From contig WNNJ02002420.1 in NCBI GenBank assembly GCA_012934845.2, positions 124,001 to 188,000 on the forward strand: a stretch of DNA of 64,000 nucleotides. Reading direction: 5' to 3'. Each line of letters begins with the position of its first letter. Within the stretch, counting starts at the first letter, position 1. Both the position numbers and the translations under genes were made by a program. Below, piece after piece: positions 30,701 through 39,900 of this stretch. The stretch is from Pomphorhynchus laevis (taxonomy: Eukaryota > Acanthocephala > Palaeacanthocephala > Echinorhynchida > Pomphorhynchidae). Under the pieces are notes generated by a model. The model was given only the letters and a program-made list of their open reading frames with translations. It searched no databases and had not been told where the DNA came from.

Positions 30701-31832
30701 TCTGTATGACTTTTGCTGTGTTTTTTAGTTAGTGGACTTGTAAGCGTGTAGTTGGCACGCATTTGCCACTTTAAATAAATTATTATTGTTGTTAACAAAT
30801 AAAGCACGCTAATAAATGTTCTTCTACAACTCTTATTCCTCCACATCCACTCTTTTAAATATAAATCTAGCATTTTCTTAGTTACTCTAATATTTTTTAA
30901 TTTCATTTTACACTAATTCCAGTGTGACTCGATTTGTTGAGTTTACGAAATTAATACTATGGTTTACTGTACCATGCTCAAAACATAGGTTGCTGGTTAT
31001 TCCTCGAATAGCCACTCATCACTGTATATAATCGTTCCTGGTTTGCATTCATTCATTATAATTGGAAGTAAAGTACGTGTATATCTCCTTTCTACAATAC
31101 AGAGATAAGATAGCGAAGGTGTGTAACGTGTATCAACTATACCAAAAGCCCACTTGTTACCATTTAGGCTTCTCTTTTTGTTGTATTTTACCGTAAAATA
31201 GTGAAAAAATTATCATTTATACAAATAAATAATTTTGGTTTCTTTAAATAAAAATAAATTTAAAACTATTCTTTAGAGATTTTTAAGAAATGTATATTTT
31301 TTCGCACATTTTACTAAAGCATTCAATTATGTATTATTTATTGCAATGTATATTTATATTATAAAGTCGGCTTATTGCGCTCGCCACGATGTTGCCTTGG
31401 CCGGATTCGCTAAGCATTACCGAACAGAAGCAGACGAAGAGCGAGATCATGCCAGAAAGTTTATAGATTACCAGCTAAAACGCGGAGCAACAGTTACATA
31501 TGAAAAACTATCCTTGCTTGCAGGTCCCCAATGGTCAAGCATAACTGAACTTGTTCAGAATACACTAGATATGGAGGTGGCTGTTTACAATTCAATAAAG
31601 GAGTTGTGTAAAGTGGCCAGCAAACACTGTGATACAGGATTAAAAGTACTTTTAGAAGAATTCATAGAACACCAGGTAATATTTTTCATATTACCAATAT
31701 TTTTTTCATATCATCCAATAATTTCGTCAATTTCAGGTAGATCAAATTTACGAAATAAATACAAAATTGACAATTCTAAAGCGTGTTGGATCAGGAGACG
31801 GATTGCAAAGATTTAGTGATTCGCACTTATAA
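21648..31832 (+). CDS. Ferritin heavy-chain-like gene, split by a 9.6 kb intron
   Basis: Join of 21648-21746, 31367-31675 and 31737-31832 gives 167 residues plus stop, all phase 0 with GT/AG borders (ATG|GTCAGT, AAAG|TCG, CAG|GTAATA, TTTCAG|GTA). Ferritin stores iron as a 24-subunit shell. The ferroxidase residues of heavy chains are all visible: Glu and Tyr in ELEASYTY, Glu-Glu and His in EADEERDHA, Glu in DMEVAVYN and Gln in HQVDQI. Length is normal for a cytosolic ferritin and no signal peptide is seen on the short start. A more 5' in-frame ATG (21564) would add 28 residues. The first intron holds many retroelement fragments. A second candidate first exon lies at 22356. Confidence 0.88.
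21747..22355. other. Ferritin intron between exons 1a and 1b
   Basis: About 600 bases without an ORF of note. The stretch just upstream of 22356 may hold the promoter and 5' UTR of exon 1b; I recognise no specific element. Confidence 0.4.
22356..22445 (+). CDS. Ferritin exon 1b (alternative or duplicated first exon)
   Basis: 30 codons starting MESGDNSEVASAVNKQINLE and ending in ASYTYEAM, followed by the strong donor GTAAGT. It matches exon 1a in the helix A core (NKQI..EL.ASYTYEAM) and joins exon 2 in the same phase 0, but the N-terminal residues differ. It could give a second ferritin isoform through alternative promoters, or be the leftover of a tandem gene duplication whose other exons were lost. 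Confidence 0.75.
22446..23690. other. Intron with PLE-end-like hairpins
   Basis: No gene. A minus-strand CTGATGA (22660-22654) with GAAA (22639-22636) and a plus-strand CTGATGA (23340-23346), TAGC/GCTA hairpin, GAAA (23364-23367) have the hammerhead-like design seen at PLE ends. The rest is AT-rich intron. Confidence 0.5.
23340..23367 (+). other. Hammerhead-like hairpin in ferritin intron
   Basis: CTGATGA (23340-23346) then TAGC (23350-23353) pairing with GCTA (23358-23361) and GAAA (23364-23367). Two to three unpaired bases flank the stem on each side, so this is a degenerate form. No cleavage arm is evident. Confidence 0.4.
23694..23790 (+). pseudogene. Relic of a third ferritin first exon
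   Basis: TATGAAGCCATGGTAAGT at 23698-23715 repeats the end of exon 1b and its donor (YEAM|GTAAGT). The next 80 intron bases also resemble those after exon 1b (AATAATTTTTTAA, then TAGAAATA, then TTTTTGTAAT). Nothing of the exon upstream of YEAM is left. It shows that the exon 1b region was duplicated at least once more. Confidence 0.6.
23880..24410 (+). mobile_element. LINE C-terminal fragment (CR1/L2-like)
   Basis: The plus strand, in shifting frames, reads DNILRRATHLVLATRSIPYP, ARLETLGIISIECDLLIADL, then KLCLKHRSNHRTNC and SSSAAQFKERLKLDL before a stop near 24395. These are the terminal repeats-of-helices typical after the RT thumb of CR1/L2-type LINEs. It lies within the ferritin intron, sense to the gene. 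Confidence 0.6.
24411..24639. other. No gene recognised
   Basis: Probably the 3' UTR of the LINE fragment and AT-rich intron sequence. Confidence 0.35.
24640..24775 (-). mobile_element. RLE-LINE C-terminal scrap
   Basis: The minus strand reads ASSYLIQRLSVVVQQGNASC, the terminal helix of the RLE-type LINEs seen at 11980 and 39.6 kb. No nuclease motif remains upstream. Confidence 0.5.
24838..25330 (-). mobile_element. Canonical PLE fragment (RT end and linker)
   Basis: The minus strand reads FLDVLVKSSESRFLTSVYRK (RT thumb) from 25330, continues with CSRAFNACSN, and after a frame change RVRKLASDLNLPIRIILCCK and a truncated end at about 24838. It overlaps as an inverted repeat with the plus-strand copy at 25300-25740. 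Confidence 0.7.
25300..25740 (+). mobile_element. Canonical PLE fragment with GIY-YIG
   Basis: The plus strand reads HRVRKLVSDLNLPIRIIPCS, then YYVLACRDCDAVYIRETGSD, LKVRIREHRAS (GIY-YIG with the glycine of the usual YIGETG changed to arginine), and a terminal SVFSFEPDIRLPKIKGAI segment. Bases 25322-25388 are the inverse of about 24875-24942, so the two PLE fragments face each other. Confidence 0.7.
25780..26330 (+). repeat. Two copies of a PLE-end-like sequence
   Basis: About 55 bases beginning GAAACCGAAATATTGGTTTT and including GTCGGCAGATGCATTTTCTT occur at 25806-25862 and again at about 26202-26258. The first is preceded by CTTGAAAATGGTTTCGC, giving the hairpin GGTTTC/GAAACC followed by GAAA, the hammerhead-like PLE end design in degenerate form. 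The 340 bases between include an ORF (CFREGKVGLETC) I cannot assign. Confidence 0.5.
26331..27395. other. Unassigned intron sequence
   Basis: An ORF at 26650-26919 (89 aa) shows no family I recognise. The composition resembles degraded LINE ORF1 rather than intron simple sequence. Lead-in to the family A LINE at 27.4 kb. Confidence 0.35.
27395..30800 (+). mobile_element. Family A LINE (CR1/L2-like) copy A1, heavily decayed
   Basis: Order of remnants on the plus strand: a CCHC zinc knuckle (TTKCPDCHGYHAAWSRKCLD, 27440-27536), ORF1 segment (RNRVPSRNRCIIISNLKLSE), endonuclease pieces with VLGDFNIRLDRTAD (28450-28490), RT with GVPQRSVLGPLLL and MQYADDILIYVHA (29790-29940), a second partial RT (30050-30420, where YADD has become YDVD), and the C-terminal RSHLNNL. 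The 3' end has TGGACTTGTAAGCGTGTAG and ATAAATTATTATTG. It lies in the ferritin intron in sense orientation. Confidence 0.75.
30801..31366. other. End of ferritin intron 1
   Basis: AT-rich with no gene seen. The acceptor is the pyrimidine-poor TTTATATTATAAAG just before 31367, weak for an animal intron but supported by the reading frame. Confidence 0.5.
31367..31675 (+). CDS. Ferritin exon 2
   Basis: 103 codons from SAYCARHDVALAGFAKHYRT to LEEFIEHQ, phase 0 at both ends, donor CAG|GTAATA. It contains helices B to D with the ferroxidase residues in EADEERDHARKF (Glu, Glu, His) and DMEVAVYNSI (Glu). The open frame extends 20 codons upstream into intron without meaning. Confidence 0.9.
31737..31832 (+). 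CDS. Ferritin exon 3
   Basis: 31 codons (VDQIYEINTKLTILKRVGSG onward, ending RFSDSHL) and TAA at 31830-31832. VDQI supplies the ferroxidase Gln; LKRVGSGDGLQRF is the helix D/E turn of ferritins (LKRVGPGLGEY in others). Acceptor TTTCAG|GTA. Confidence 0.9.
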   Translation, partial: VDQIYEINTKLTILKRVGSGDGLQRFSDSHL

Positions 31833-32109
31833 ATCAACAATTATTTATATCAGCGGATTTTAACAAGTTGTCGTATTATAACCTTACGAACATGACTTAG
31901 AATTCAATATTATAAAATTTACAGAACGTTTTTCACCTTGTTTATCTTATATCATAGATATTACAAATTTAATAGAAATTTAAAATATTAAAAATTTAAA
32001 AGAATTTAAAATTTATTCATCATTATAATAAACAAAATAATTAATAATTAATATTATATTATAAATATTAAAATTATACTATTTATATTAATAATATTCT
32101 TAATATTAA
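31833..32109. other. Ferritin 3' UTR and flank
   Basis: AT-rich with several AATAAA-like words (for example AATAAACAAAATAA near 32027) that could serve polyadenylation. No ORF. Confidence 0.45.
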
Positions 32110-32455
32110 TAATTTGAGGTTTCAAAACGATCACATCACATGATGGGCATCACACTGCTCGATCATGTAAGAAACGAAATTATCCGAAAAAGGTTTGGAG
32201 TTCAGCCAATTGAGGAAAAATTGCGAAGCCCGATTACAATGGTTTGGTCATGTAATCCGCGCAAACACAACCACCGTCATAAAGAGTGGGATGGACCTGG
32301 TAGTATCATGAAAACGACCCATTGGGCGTCCTAGCAGAGATGGTTGGACAGAAGAAGGGATATGATAGTAGCTGGGGTAAGAGAGAAAAGTGAAAGCATT
32401 TAGTCAAAAAAGCGGACTCCGTAACAAAGCGGAATAAACGCTAAAGAAAAAGAAG
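32110..32455 (+). mobile_element. RTE-like LINE C-terminal fragment
   Basis: The plus strand reads GITLLDHVRNEIIRKRFGVQ and PIEEKLR, then in other frames RWFGHVIR-like and QRWLDRRRD segments, and ends with KEKEDK before an A-rich stretch. This is the well-known end of RTE-type LINE ORFs (GVTLLDHVRNE, RWYGHV). Frame changes make it inactive. Confidence 0.65.
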
Positions 32456-32479
32456 ACAAACACAAACGAACACAATAAG

Positions 32480-33535
32480 TCAACATATTAATAAAATTGA
32501 ATCATTAGAATCCTTAAATATTTTAATAAATCAAAATTATTTAAAGGTAGGGACATCTATATTTAGACAAGTAAAAGGTGTTCCAATGGGTGGTAATAGG
32601 AGTCCAATTATAGCTGACTTGTATTTAAGCTTTATAGAATATGAATTTGTTCATAACTGTGTAAAAACTAAATCTAAATAATATAAATATATGAAATATA
32701 TGTTTCGATACATTGATGATATATGTGTATTTAATTCTAATAATTTTTATTCAATTAGTGAACAAATTTATCCAGAAAGCCTTATTCTTAACAAAACCAA
32801 TATTAATGATAAAGAAGGTGTATATCTAGATATGAACATTAAAATAACATTAACTAAAACTACTATTTAATAAATTTTAAAAATATAAATACATACGATT
32901 TTAGTACGCTTTAAAAGTAGGGACTTATATATTTAGACAAATAAAAGGTGTTCCAATTGGTGGTAATAGTAGCTCAATTATAGCTGACTTATTTTTAAGC
33001 TTTATAGAATATGAATTTGTTCATAACTGTGTAAAAACTAAATCTAAACAATATAAATATATGAAATATATGTTTCGATATATTGATGATATATGTGTAT
33101 TTAATTGTAATAATTTTTATTCAATTAGTGAGCACATTTATCCAGAAATGTGCAGTTAAATGTGTAAATTTAATTTAGTTAAATTAACATTAACTAAAAC
33201 TAATATAAATTTATATCGTAAAGATGACATATTTAAATTTACAAGGAACATATTTTTACATGAGCATTCATGCATACCATATAATATAAAATTTAATACA
33301 TTAAATAATGAAATTTTAAGAATTGCAACAATATGTAATAATATTGGATTTATTCGAAATCATTTAGATAATTTAATAGATACATATTTTAAACTAGGTT
33401 ACTATAAAAATAACATCAAGCAGAAAATAGTAAAATATATAAATCAACACAATAATATTAAAAATATATTTAAAATCATTAGCCGAAAATTTTTATGATG
33501 GATAATAAAAAAATATACTTTGTATTAGAATAAGA
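32480..33535 (+). mobile_element. Two partial tandem copies of the Naiad-like PLE RT
   Basis: 32500-32870 carries KVGTSIFRQVKGVPMGGNRS, FRYIDDICVFN and YLDMNIKITLTKT. It stops and the same segment restarts at about 32910 (KGVPIGGNSSSIIADLF, YIDDICVFNCN), running on through FLHEHSCIPYNIKFNTLNNE to the end of the ORF at 33498. The plus-strand repeats match the minus-strand PLE at 2243-2850. Both are 5'-truncated. Confidence 0.8.
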
Positions 33536-33539
33536 TACT

Positions 33540-33660
33540 AAGTATATTGTATCTTACAAAGTAAGTTACAAAGTAAGATACAAAGTAAGATACAAAGTAA
33601 GTTAGGGGCCGAAATCTGATTACATTACAGTTCTTCCTGATTCTAATTCACAGATTCTAA
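33540..33660. repeat. 12 bp tandem repeat and R1 remnant
   Basis: TACAAAGTAAGT or TACAAAGTAAGA is repeated about five times (33552-33603) just after the PLE 3' UTR. It is followed by a short inverse R1 piece (TTAGGGGCCGAAATCTGATT), confirming that R1 lies downstream of this PLE type. Confidence 0.7.
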
Positions 33661-33841
33661 TTTCAATATCGTGTATCTGGATTAAGTTTTGCTGACATAA
33701 AATTGGTTTTACCGTGAGCAGACAAAACAGCTGCATGGCTATAGTCTTGTATGTTATAATAATATCAATCAAGTATTTAATATTATCCCACAAACTCATT
33801 CTACACGGGTATGGAAGAATATCAACGGACATCATTTTCAA

Positions 33842-34390
33842 AGTTCATCCAGTATTGATTAACAAAATTTGCAACTTAATTGCAAACTTGGTGGACCCAA
33901 CTGTAATGATCATTCAAGGGTTATTAATTCAATGTCTAAATCGTCAGTGATGGTTGCAAATGTCGGAGAATTTTCTGTACATAAAACAAGAAACACCCAG
34001 AATAAAGAACCATTAACACAACCGCTAGATATTAATGCGCGAATGCGTGGCGAAAACCTAGATCAGTGCGTAATCTTTGCTAATATACCGCAATCTAACT
34101 CTTCGGAGCCGCAGCTACGTATTGATCATGATGTGAGTAGAGTTCGGGAAGTATTATCAAAAATATTTACTTCAGGTGAGGAATCTATAGCCTAATCTCT
34201 TCTGGTGAAATCATTGTTCAGGTTAGGTAGAAAAAATGAAGAACCTCCACGCTTATTGAAAGTGATATGTAGATCGTCCGACAATGTTAACGAGATCTCA
34301 TGCAGATGTTATAAATTAAAAGGTCAAACTACTAAAATCTTTAAGGATCTCAGCATTCAGGATCGTAAGATGCGACATCAATTTCTTTAA
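33842..34390 (+). mobile_element. LINE ORF1-like fragment
   Basis: Two open stretches (33869-34195, 34205-34390) read NLDQCVIFANIPQSNSSEPQ, IDHDVSRVREVLSKIF, SLFRLGRKNEEPPRLLKVIC and IFKDLSIQDRKMRHQFL. The pattern (xLGR...RPRLLKV...DLSIQDRK) is the RNA-binding part of LINE ORF1 proteins, and it resembles the DRCVIVTNI...HLDHDVSAFRSIL segment of family A. No RT adjoins it. Confidence 0.6.
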
Positions 34391-34980
34391 ACTAGACTGT
34401 CTTTAATTATCCAAATTAACAATTACATCAGTCTAACCGTTTTTCATGTACTCTATGTGTTGAATATTTAAATAAAAATAAATAATTAAAAATATATGAA
34501 AAATTTAATAAATAGTCACTATTCGTTGTGAATACGCGTATTCCCAAAGAATACAGAGTAAGGACTTTAAATATCAATTATCGGATAGAATTTATTACAA
34601 TTAGTCATGCGAAATGAAAATTTAATTGAATAATCAAAATTAAAATAGTAAATTAAAGAGATTTTATATAACTTATACCAAGTTAAAATTAAAATATAAA
34701 ATAAAAGTCAATTGTTATGAATTGACGAATAAATAACATACGATGTATTATATACATCGTATACAATCAAAAAAGAACTGCTATGTTATCAGGTTTCAAC
34801 ACCTATTCCTCGACCCAACATAGCAACGGTGCCAAACCTAAAAAATTTAAGAAATAAATTAACATACACCACGAAAAGCTACTGAAGCCACCTTAAAAAA
34901 AGTTTGAGAAATAATATACATACAATCAATCCAGTTACAGATCAATCACGTTCCAGTAGCAAATTTAACAATCTAAACAA
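34391..34980. repeat. AT-rich stretch with R1 repeat, copy 3
   Basis: R1-like sequence occupies about 34620-34835, with the helix pair CTGCTATG (34778-34785) / CATAGCAA (34819-34826) and CACC (34800-34803) / GGTG (34828-34831). The GGAGGA arm of the first helix is lost here. No gene. Confidence 0.6.
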
Positions 34981-34989
34981 ACAAATACG

Positions 34990-35547
34990 TTGATGGGAGG
35001 ACGTAAGAAGACAACTACGACCGACATCAACTGTGCTCAACTACAAGTACAATGCTCGACACACGACTACAGAGTCTGGACTACAATCACATGCATAAAC
35101 AGTAAGTATAACGGAGACTTTCTATGTGGCTTTTGTGCCAACAAACTCATACGCGAACACTTCCATAAGAACATATCAACCACCAACGCTTCCATTCAAA
35201 CCAACACAGTCGTTTCTGATATCATTTGTCAACCCACTGATCCTATCTCCACATGCACTTCCAATCCCATGTCTACTTCCCGACACCCCAGACTCTTCCC
35301 TTCTGTCTCGTTTCTCAATAACCTACATCCCTTAATAAAAATAACCTCCACCAACATCCGCAATCATTCCACCCATAACCTTTCCTCACATCGCTCACCA
35401 CCCTCTATATTATCCAAATCCTCTTTGGCTTCTGCTGTTAAACCTACTTCCTTTATATCCTCAACTCCCAGCTCTCATATCGTGATCTCACCAACTCAGG
35501 TTACTCGTCCTCCTTCACTGAAACGCTTTCCTTCTCGCGATCGTTGA
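34990..35547 (+). pseudogene. Family A ORF1-like N-terminal region
   Basis: 185 codons. Residues about 20-60 hold CSTHDYRVWTTITCINSKYN and LCGFCANKLI, the second half of a PHD-finger-like zinc-binding pattern known from CR1-type ORF1 proteins. The rest is a Ser/Thr/Pro-rich linker ending in KRFPSRDR. Confidence 0.6.
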
Positions 35548-35800
35548 TTCATCGTCACTAATATCGCTCCTTTCACCTCTATATCCACAAGCACGTCTCG
35601 AACATGATGTTTCCGCATTCAGATTAATCCTCTCGTCTCTTGTTCTTGCGGATAAACCATCCTTTTTCAACATCACTCCTGTTGCAATCATCCGCCTAAA
35701 CAAATCTTTTCAATCTAATTTATCCCAGCCCTATCTCTTAAAAGTTGTTTTCAAGCATCGCTCGCACGCGTCCTCTGTCCTCTCCCAACGATTCAAACTA

Positions 35801-36754
35801 ATGTCTTCTTCAGCCACTCGCATTTTCCCCAATCGCACCCCCTCCGAAATAGCTCAACTCTCATCTACCCGCATCGAAAAACGCCGTCGCGAGAAAAACG
35901 GCGAAACATCTCTCTCCATCCGAAACATCGACGGAAATTTTCCAGTTGTCCACACCCGCCCAAAAAATTCGATGGCGCTCCATCTCCCCTATGTGTCTTC
36001 TCCACTAGACCCTATTACCACCACACACGGTTTCCGCCTCGGCCTCCTCAACACTAGATCTATTCTCAATAGATCCGATCTCATCCTCAACCAATTACCC
36101 AAGAAATCCATCGATCTCTTATGCCACACCAAATCCTGGCACTCCGATTCTGACGACCTCTCCATCCGCCGATTGCTCTCTGCCAGTTGCTCACTAGTCG
36201 AATACTCTCGACCCCTCATCAAATCCTCATTTAAATTCTCTAATCATGGCGGCATTGTCGCATCGGCCCATCACCCCGCGTCTATTCGCAAAATCACTTC
36301 CCCTTTTAATCCTTTCTCTTTTGAACTGCTCACTTGTCATTTTTCTAACCCAATCCCTCTAAATCTCGCCATTGTATACCGTCCTGGTTCATCAGCTCCT
36401 ACATCCTTATTTTTTACCGAACTCGATGACCTTCTGTCCCACTGTTCTTTGTCCTCAATTCATACAATCGTTCTTGGCGACTTCAACATCCGCCTCGACC
36501 GCCCCTCTTCCACCGAGTCCATCCAGTTCATCAACATTCTATCCAACTATAACTACAAACTCATGTCCACTGCCCTCACACATATCCTTGGCGGGCACTA
36601 TACATCATCGCTGTCCCCGATCATTTTGCTGCCTCTACCTCACTATCCATCTTCGATCCTAGTCTATCCGATCACTTTCTCGTCACTATTGATCTCACTC
36701 AAAACACACACCTCCTCCCACCTACAATCATACGCGCCCTTAAAGAAATCTTGA
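35801..36754 (+). pseudogene. Family A endonuclease region (317 aa)
   Basis: An open stretch with the AP-endonuclease signature: GFRLGLLNTRSILNRSDLIL (start of the fold), IDLL followed by TKSWHSDSDD where active copies have TESW, HGGIVASAHH, LAIVYRPGSSAP, and the catalytic core IVLGDFNIRLDRPSS. The catalytic Glu position reads TK, so this copy is probably inactive; copy A3 keeps a related stretch. Confidence 0.75.
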
Positions 36755-37157
36755 CCTTTCCTTTCTCCGCTCTGCATTACTCAAATCGTCTCTATCCTAT
36801 CCCACAATAGCATATTCATCTCCTCACGATCTCGCATTTCTTTTCGACTCTGAACTCACATCCATTCTCGATCTTTTCTTGCACTTCAAGCCTCACTCAC
36901 ACCGTCGCTTGTACCGTGCTCCATGGTTTGACATTCAATGCCTACTCTAAAAGCCTCGACTCCGCCATACTTTTCAAGTCTATAATTGTTCTCTCAAACG
37001 TGATATCCGCTCGCTCACTCCGTCTTTCCGTAATACCTATCTTGCTTTTCGCCGGTCTCATCTCAACCTACTACTTACCAAATGCAACTCCTACTGGCAC
37101 ATAAAATCATCACTTCATTCAGCTCTAAGACTCTCTGGTATACTTTTAACACAATAC

Positions 37158-38854
37158 TTGCTCGTTCCGCTTCGTCTTGCAATATCAATCCCGGTGTTTA
37201 TTCGTCATTTCTCCAGACCAAAGTATCTAGGTGGTTCTCCCACGCCCCGGTCTCCATCCTATTCCTCTGCCATGCCTAGCCTCATCCTCCCGGAACTCTT
37301 TCATATTCTCTCTGTTTCACCTACAGAAGTATCATCTGTCCTCATGTCCTTGCCCAACACAACCTTACATGACGAGCTCCTGCCTACCCACATACTTAAA
37401 TCTATATGCTCATCGATATCTCCTTTTCTCACAACCTTGTTAAACTGGTCCATCCGCAGTCGTATATATCATTCACGCTGGAAATCCGCAATCGTTCGTC
37501 ACCTCCTTAAGAAACAATGGCTCGAACCCTCCCTTCCATCTTGCTATCGCCCCATTTCACTACTCCCTACTCTTTCTAAGCTCTCAGAACGCCTCATCTT
37601 AATACACATCAACGCTTATCTCTCCTCATCCAATCTGTACCCTCCTTTCCAATCTGCTTTCCGCTCTAATCACTCCACAGAAATCGCCTGCATGAAAGTA
37701 TACAACGACTTACTCATTTCTCGAGACAAGGCTCTATGTAGTGTTCTTATCTCCCTCAACCTTTCCTCCGCCTTCGACATTGTCGACCACTCCGTCTCCT
37801 TTCTCGCCTTCGTTATGATTACGGCTTTACTTCCTCCTCCGTAGCATGGCTTGCCTCATATCTATCCGACCGTTCATTTCGCGTCTGTTTTAATTCATCA
37901 TCCTCCCCTCTCATCCCTATTCTTTGCGGGGTCCCTCAAGGTTCAATCCTAGATCCTCTGCTTTTCTCTCTTCTGCTTGGTGATCTCTCTCTGTTTATCA
38001 AACCTTACTCTTTTAACGTTATACAATACGCTGATGACATCATCATCTATGCTCGTTCACCCGCACATCGCATACACGATATCGGCATTTCTGCCTCCAA
38101 CTATGTCTTCTATCTACAAACGTCTTTCCAATCTCCATCTCGTTATGAACGCCGACAAGTCCAAAATAATGTTGATCAACCCCCGTAAACCAAACATATA
38201 TTTTCCACTGTATCTTTTGCCTCATTGATCGTTCCCATTGTACACAATCTCACTTTCTTAGGCTTCCATTTCGATGATCACATTTGTCTTATACCCTTCG
38301 TCCGTGACAAGGTCCGCTCGTCTAACTTAATTCTCCATGGCATCCACTGTATCCGCCCCCTTATCGACTTCCATTCTTGTATGTCTCTTCTTTCATCGCT
38401 TCTCTTCCCTAAAATCGATTACTGCCTCAGCCTTTTCGCAAATTCTCTACAATCCATCATTCTACCCCTACAACGAATAATCAACTCCGCCGTTAAAGTG
38501 CTCTTTCGTCTCCTTCGCTTCGACCACACATCCACATATTTTACCCAACTCTCCTGGCCCACCATCCACATCCGCATCAAACTCCGCCTTCTCGTAACTT
38601 TTCGTCTCATCGCTGACGGCTCCCAATCTTTCATCAACCTTCCTTTCTCAGACGACACTCACCCCACCTCGCTATCGCTGCGTTCCCTTCATACCCCCTT
38701 ACCCCACGTTCTCAATTACTCCAACAACTACGGGATCCGATCCTTCCTCGTCGCCGCTTCACTCGCGTGGAATCAACATTCTCTCGACGTCCGCCTCGCT
38801 CCCTCCTTTATCACATTCAAACACCTCCTCCGTTCACACCTTCTCGACACATGA
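37158..38854 (+). pseudogene. Family A reverse transcriptase, several frames
   Basis: 37158-37844 has SCYRPISLLPTLSKLSERLI, FQSAFRSNHSTEIAC and NLSSAFDIVDHS (motif A). 37910-38060 holds GVPQGSILDPLLF and the altered IQYADDIIIYAR. 38225-38854 has LTFLGFHFDDH and the C-terminal GIRSFLVAASLAWNQHSL. These are the palm, thumb and terminal region of a CR1/L2-type RT. Confidence 0.75.
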
Positions 38855-38940
38855 TTTACATTTTTGTTTTGTTGTGGTCATGTAAGCGTACGTTGGCATG
38901 CATTTGCCACGTAAAATAAATATTTTTTAAATTCATACTA

Positions 38941-39480
38941 ATGACGTATTTCATCTGATGAAATTTGAATATCTATTATCTTATTCTAGTACAAAGTATA
39001 TTATTTATTATCAATCAAAAAGATATCAGAATAAGATTACAAGTCATCAGGAGGAACTGATATGTAATCAGATTTCGTTGTTTTATAAATAACAAATCAA
39101 TTTCCTGTTTTTACTTTCCGTATTGTTTCCACAACCACATTTGTTATCACCTAAAATGGCAACGCTTTTTTAAATCAATAATACTACCACGAATATATAT
39201 CAAATAAATTTAGCCTCAAAATAACTAAATTTAAATAGCATTTCAGTTAAATTAATAACATTTATATTAAATTAATACTTAGACTCAGTTACCTGATTAG
39301 TATGTATAACGAAAAACATCTTAATTTTTTACTTAGTTTTACTTGACCAGTAAAACTAAGATTTCATAACTAATTTTACTCGTTAATAATTTAATAATTG
39401 TTATAAGATTTTTTATAATTTATATCGATAAATTTATATTTTAAATTACAAATAAATTTAAAATAAAAAAGATAAATACA
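38941..39480. repeat. R1-related debris
   Basis: 38940-39085 contains PLE 3' flank sequence and an incomplete R1 (TCATCAGGAGGAACTGATAT), and 39174-39235 (CACGAATATATATCAAATAA region) recurs at 43016-43076. No ORF is supported. Confidence 0.5.
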
Positions 39481-39678
39481 GGAGAACGTTTGTCTTCTTC
39501 GTAGAGAAATGTCATTCTTTATGCACGACCGGCTGCTTCCACCAGCCTACCATGTTCTTGCCTTTTACAGCCGTCGCCAGAATGCTGTCAGCATTTTACG
39601 TTGGATGGCGATGCTAGCGTTTTGGAGGAGGTATGAAGTAGCACGTGAATCTTCGGTAACGTGCTTCAATCTTTTTTC

Positions 39679-39894
39679 CTATCTCCTTAACAAGAGCCCA
39701 AGCGGAAGAGCCAGTGATCCATAAGTCTCTACTCCAAAAGGGCAAAATATGTGGGACATGGTCAAGTCGGCATATTTCAGTCGTTTGCGCTCTTCGGCAT
39801 ATGAAGCTGCTTCGCCCGCTTCTCTTGCTGCATTCCTAACATTGCTGGCTGCGAGGGTGTCCACGCAGGTGGCGTCCCACATCAAACATTTCAA
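39679..39894 (-). pseudogene. RLE-LINE nuclease C-terminal part (71 aa)
   Basis: Reads CLMWDATCVDTLAASNVRNA, AREAGEAASYAEERKRLKYA and HIFCPFGVETYGSLALPLG. DAT and the KY/E residues are the C-terminal half of the RLE active site, so the domain is complete except for the break from the preceding ORF. Confidence 0.75.
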
Positions 39895-39900
39895 TTCGCG

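Larger units (their letters stand above)
34981..38940 (+). mobile_element. Family A LINE (CR1/L2-like) copy A2, most complete
   Basis: Nearly 4 kb on the plus strand: an ORF1-like segment with a PHD-like cysteine/histidine series (CSTHDYRVWTTITC and CGFC, 35050-35140), a poly-Ser/Pro linker, an RNA-binding-like segment, an AP-type endonuclease (36020-36760) and the RT to 38854. The 3' UTR ends GGTCATGTAAGCGTACGTTG, then CATTTGCCACGTAAAATAAAT. Several frame changes disable it, but every domain of a CR1/L2-type LINE can be seen. Confidence 0.85.
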
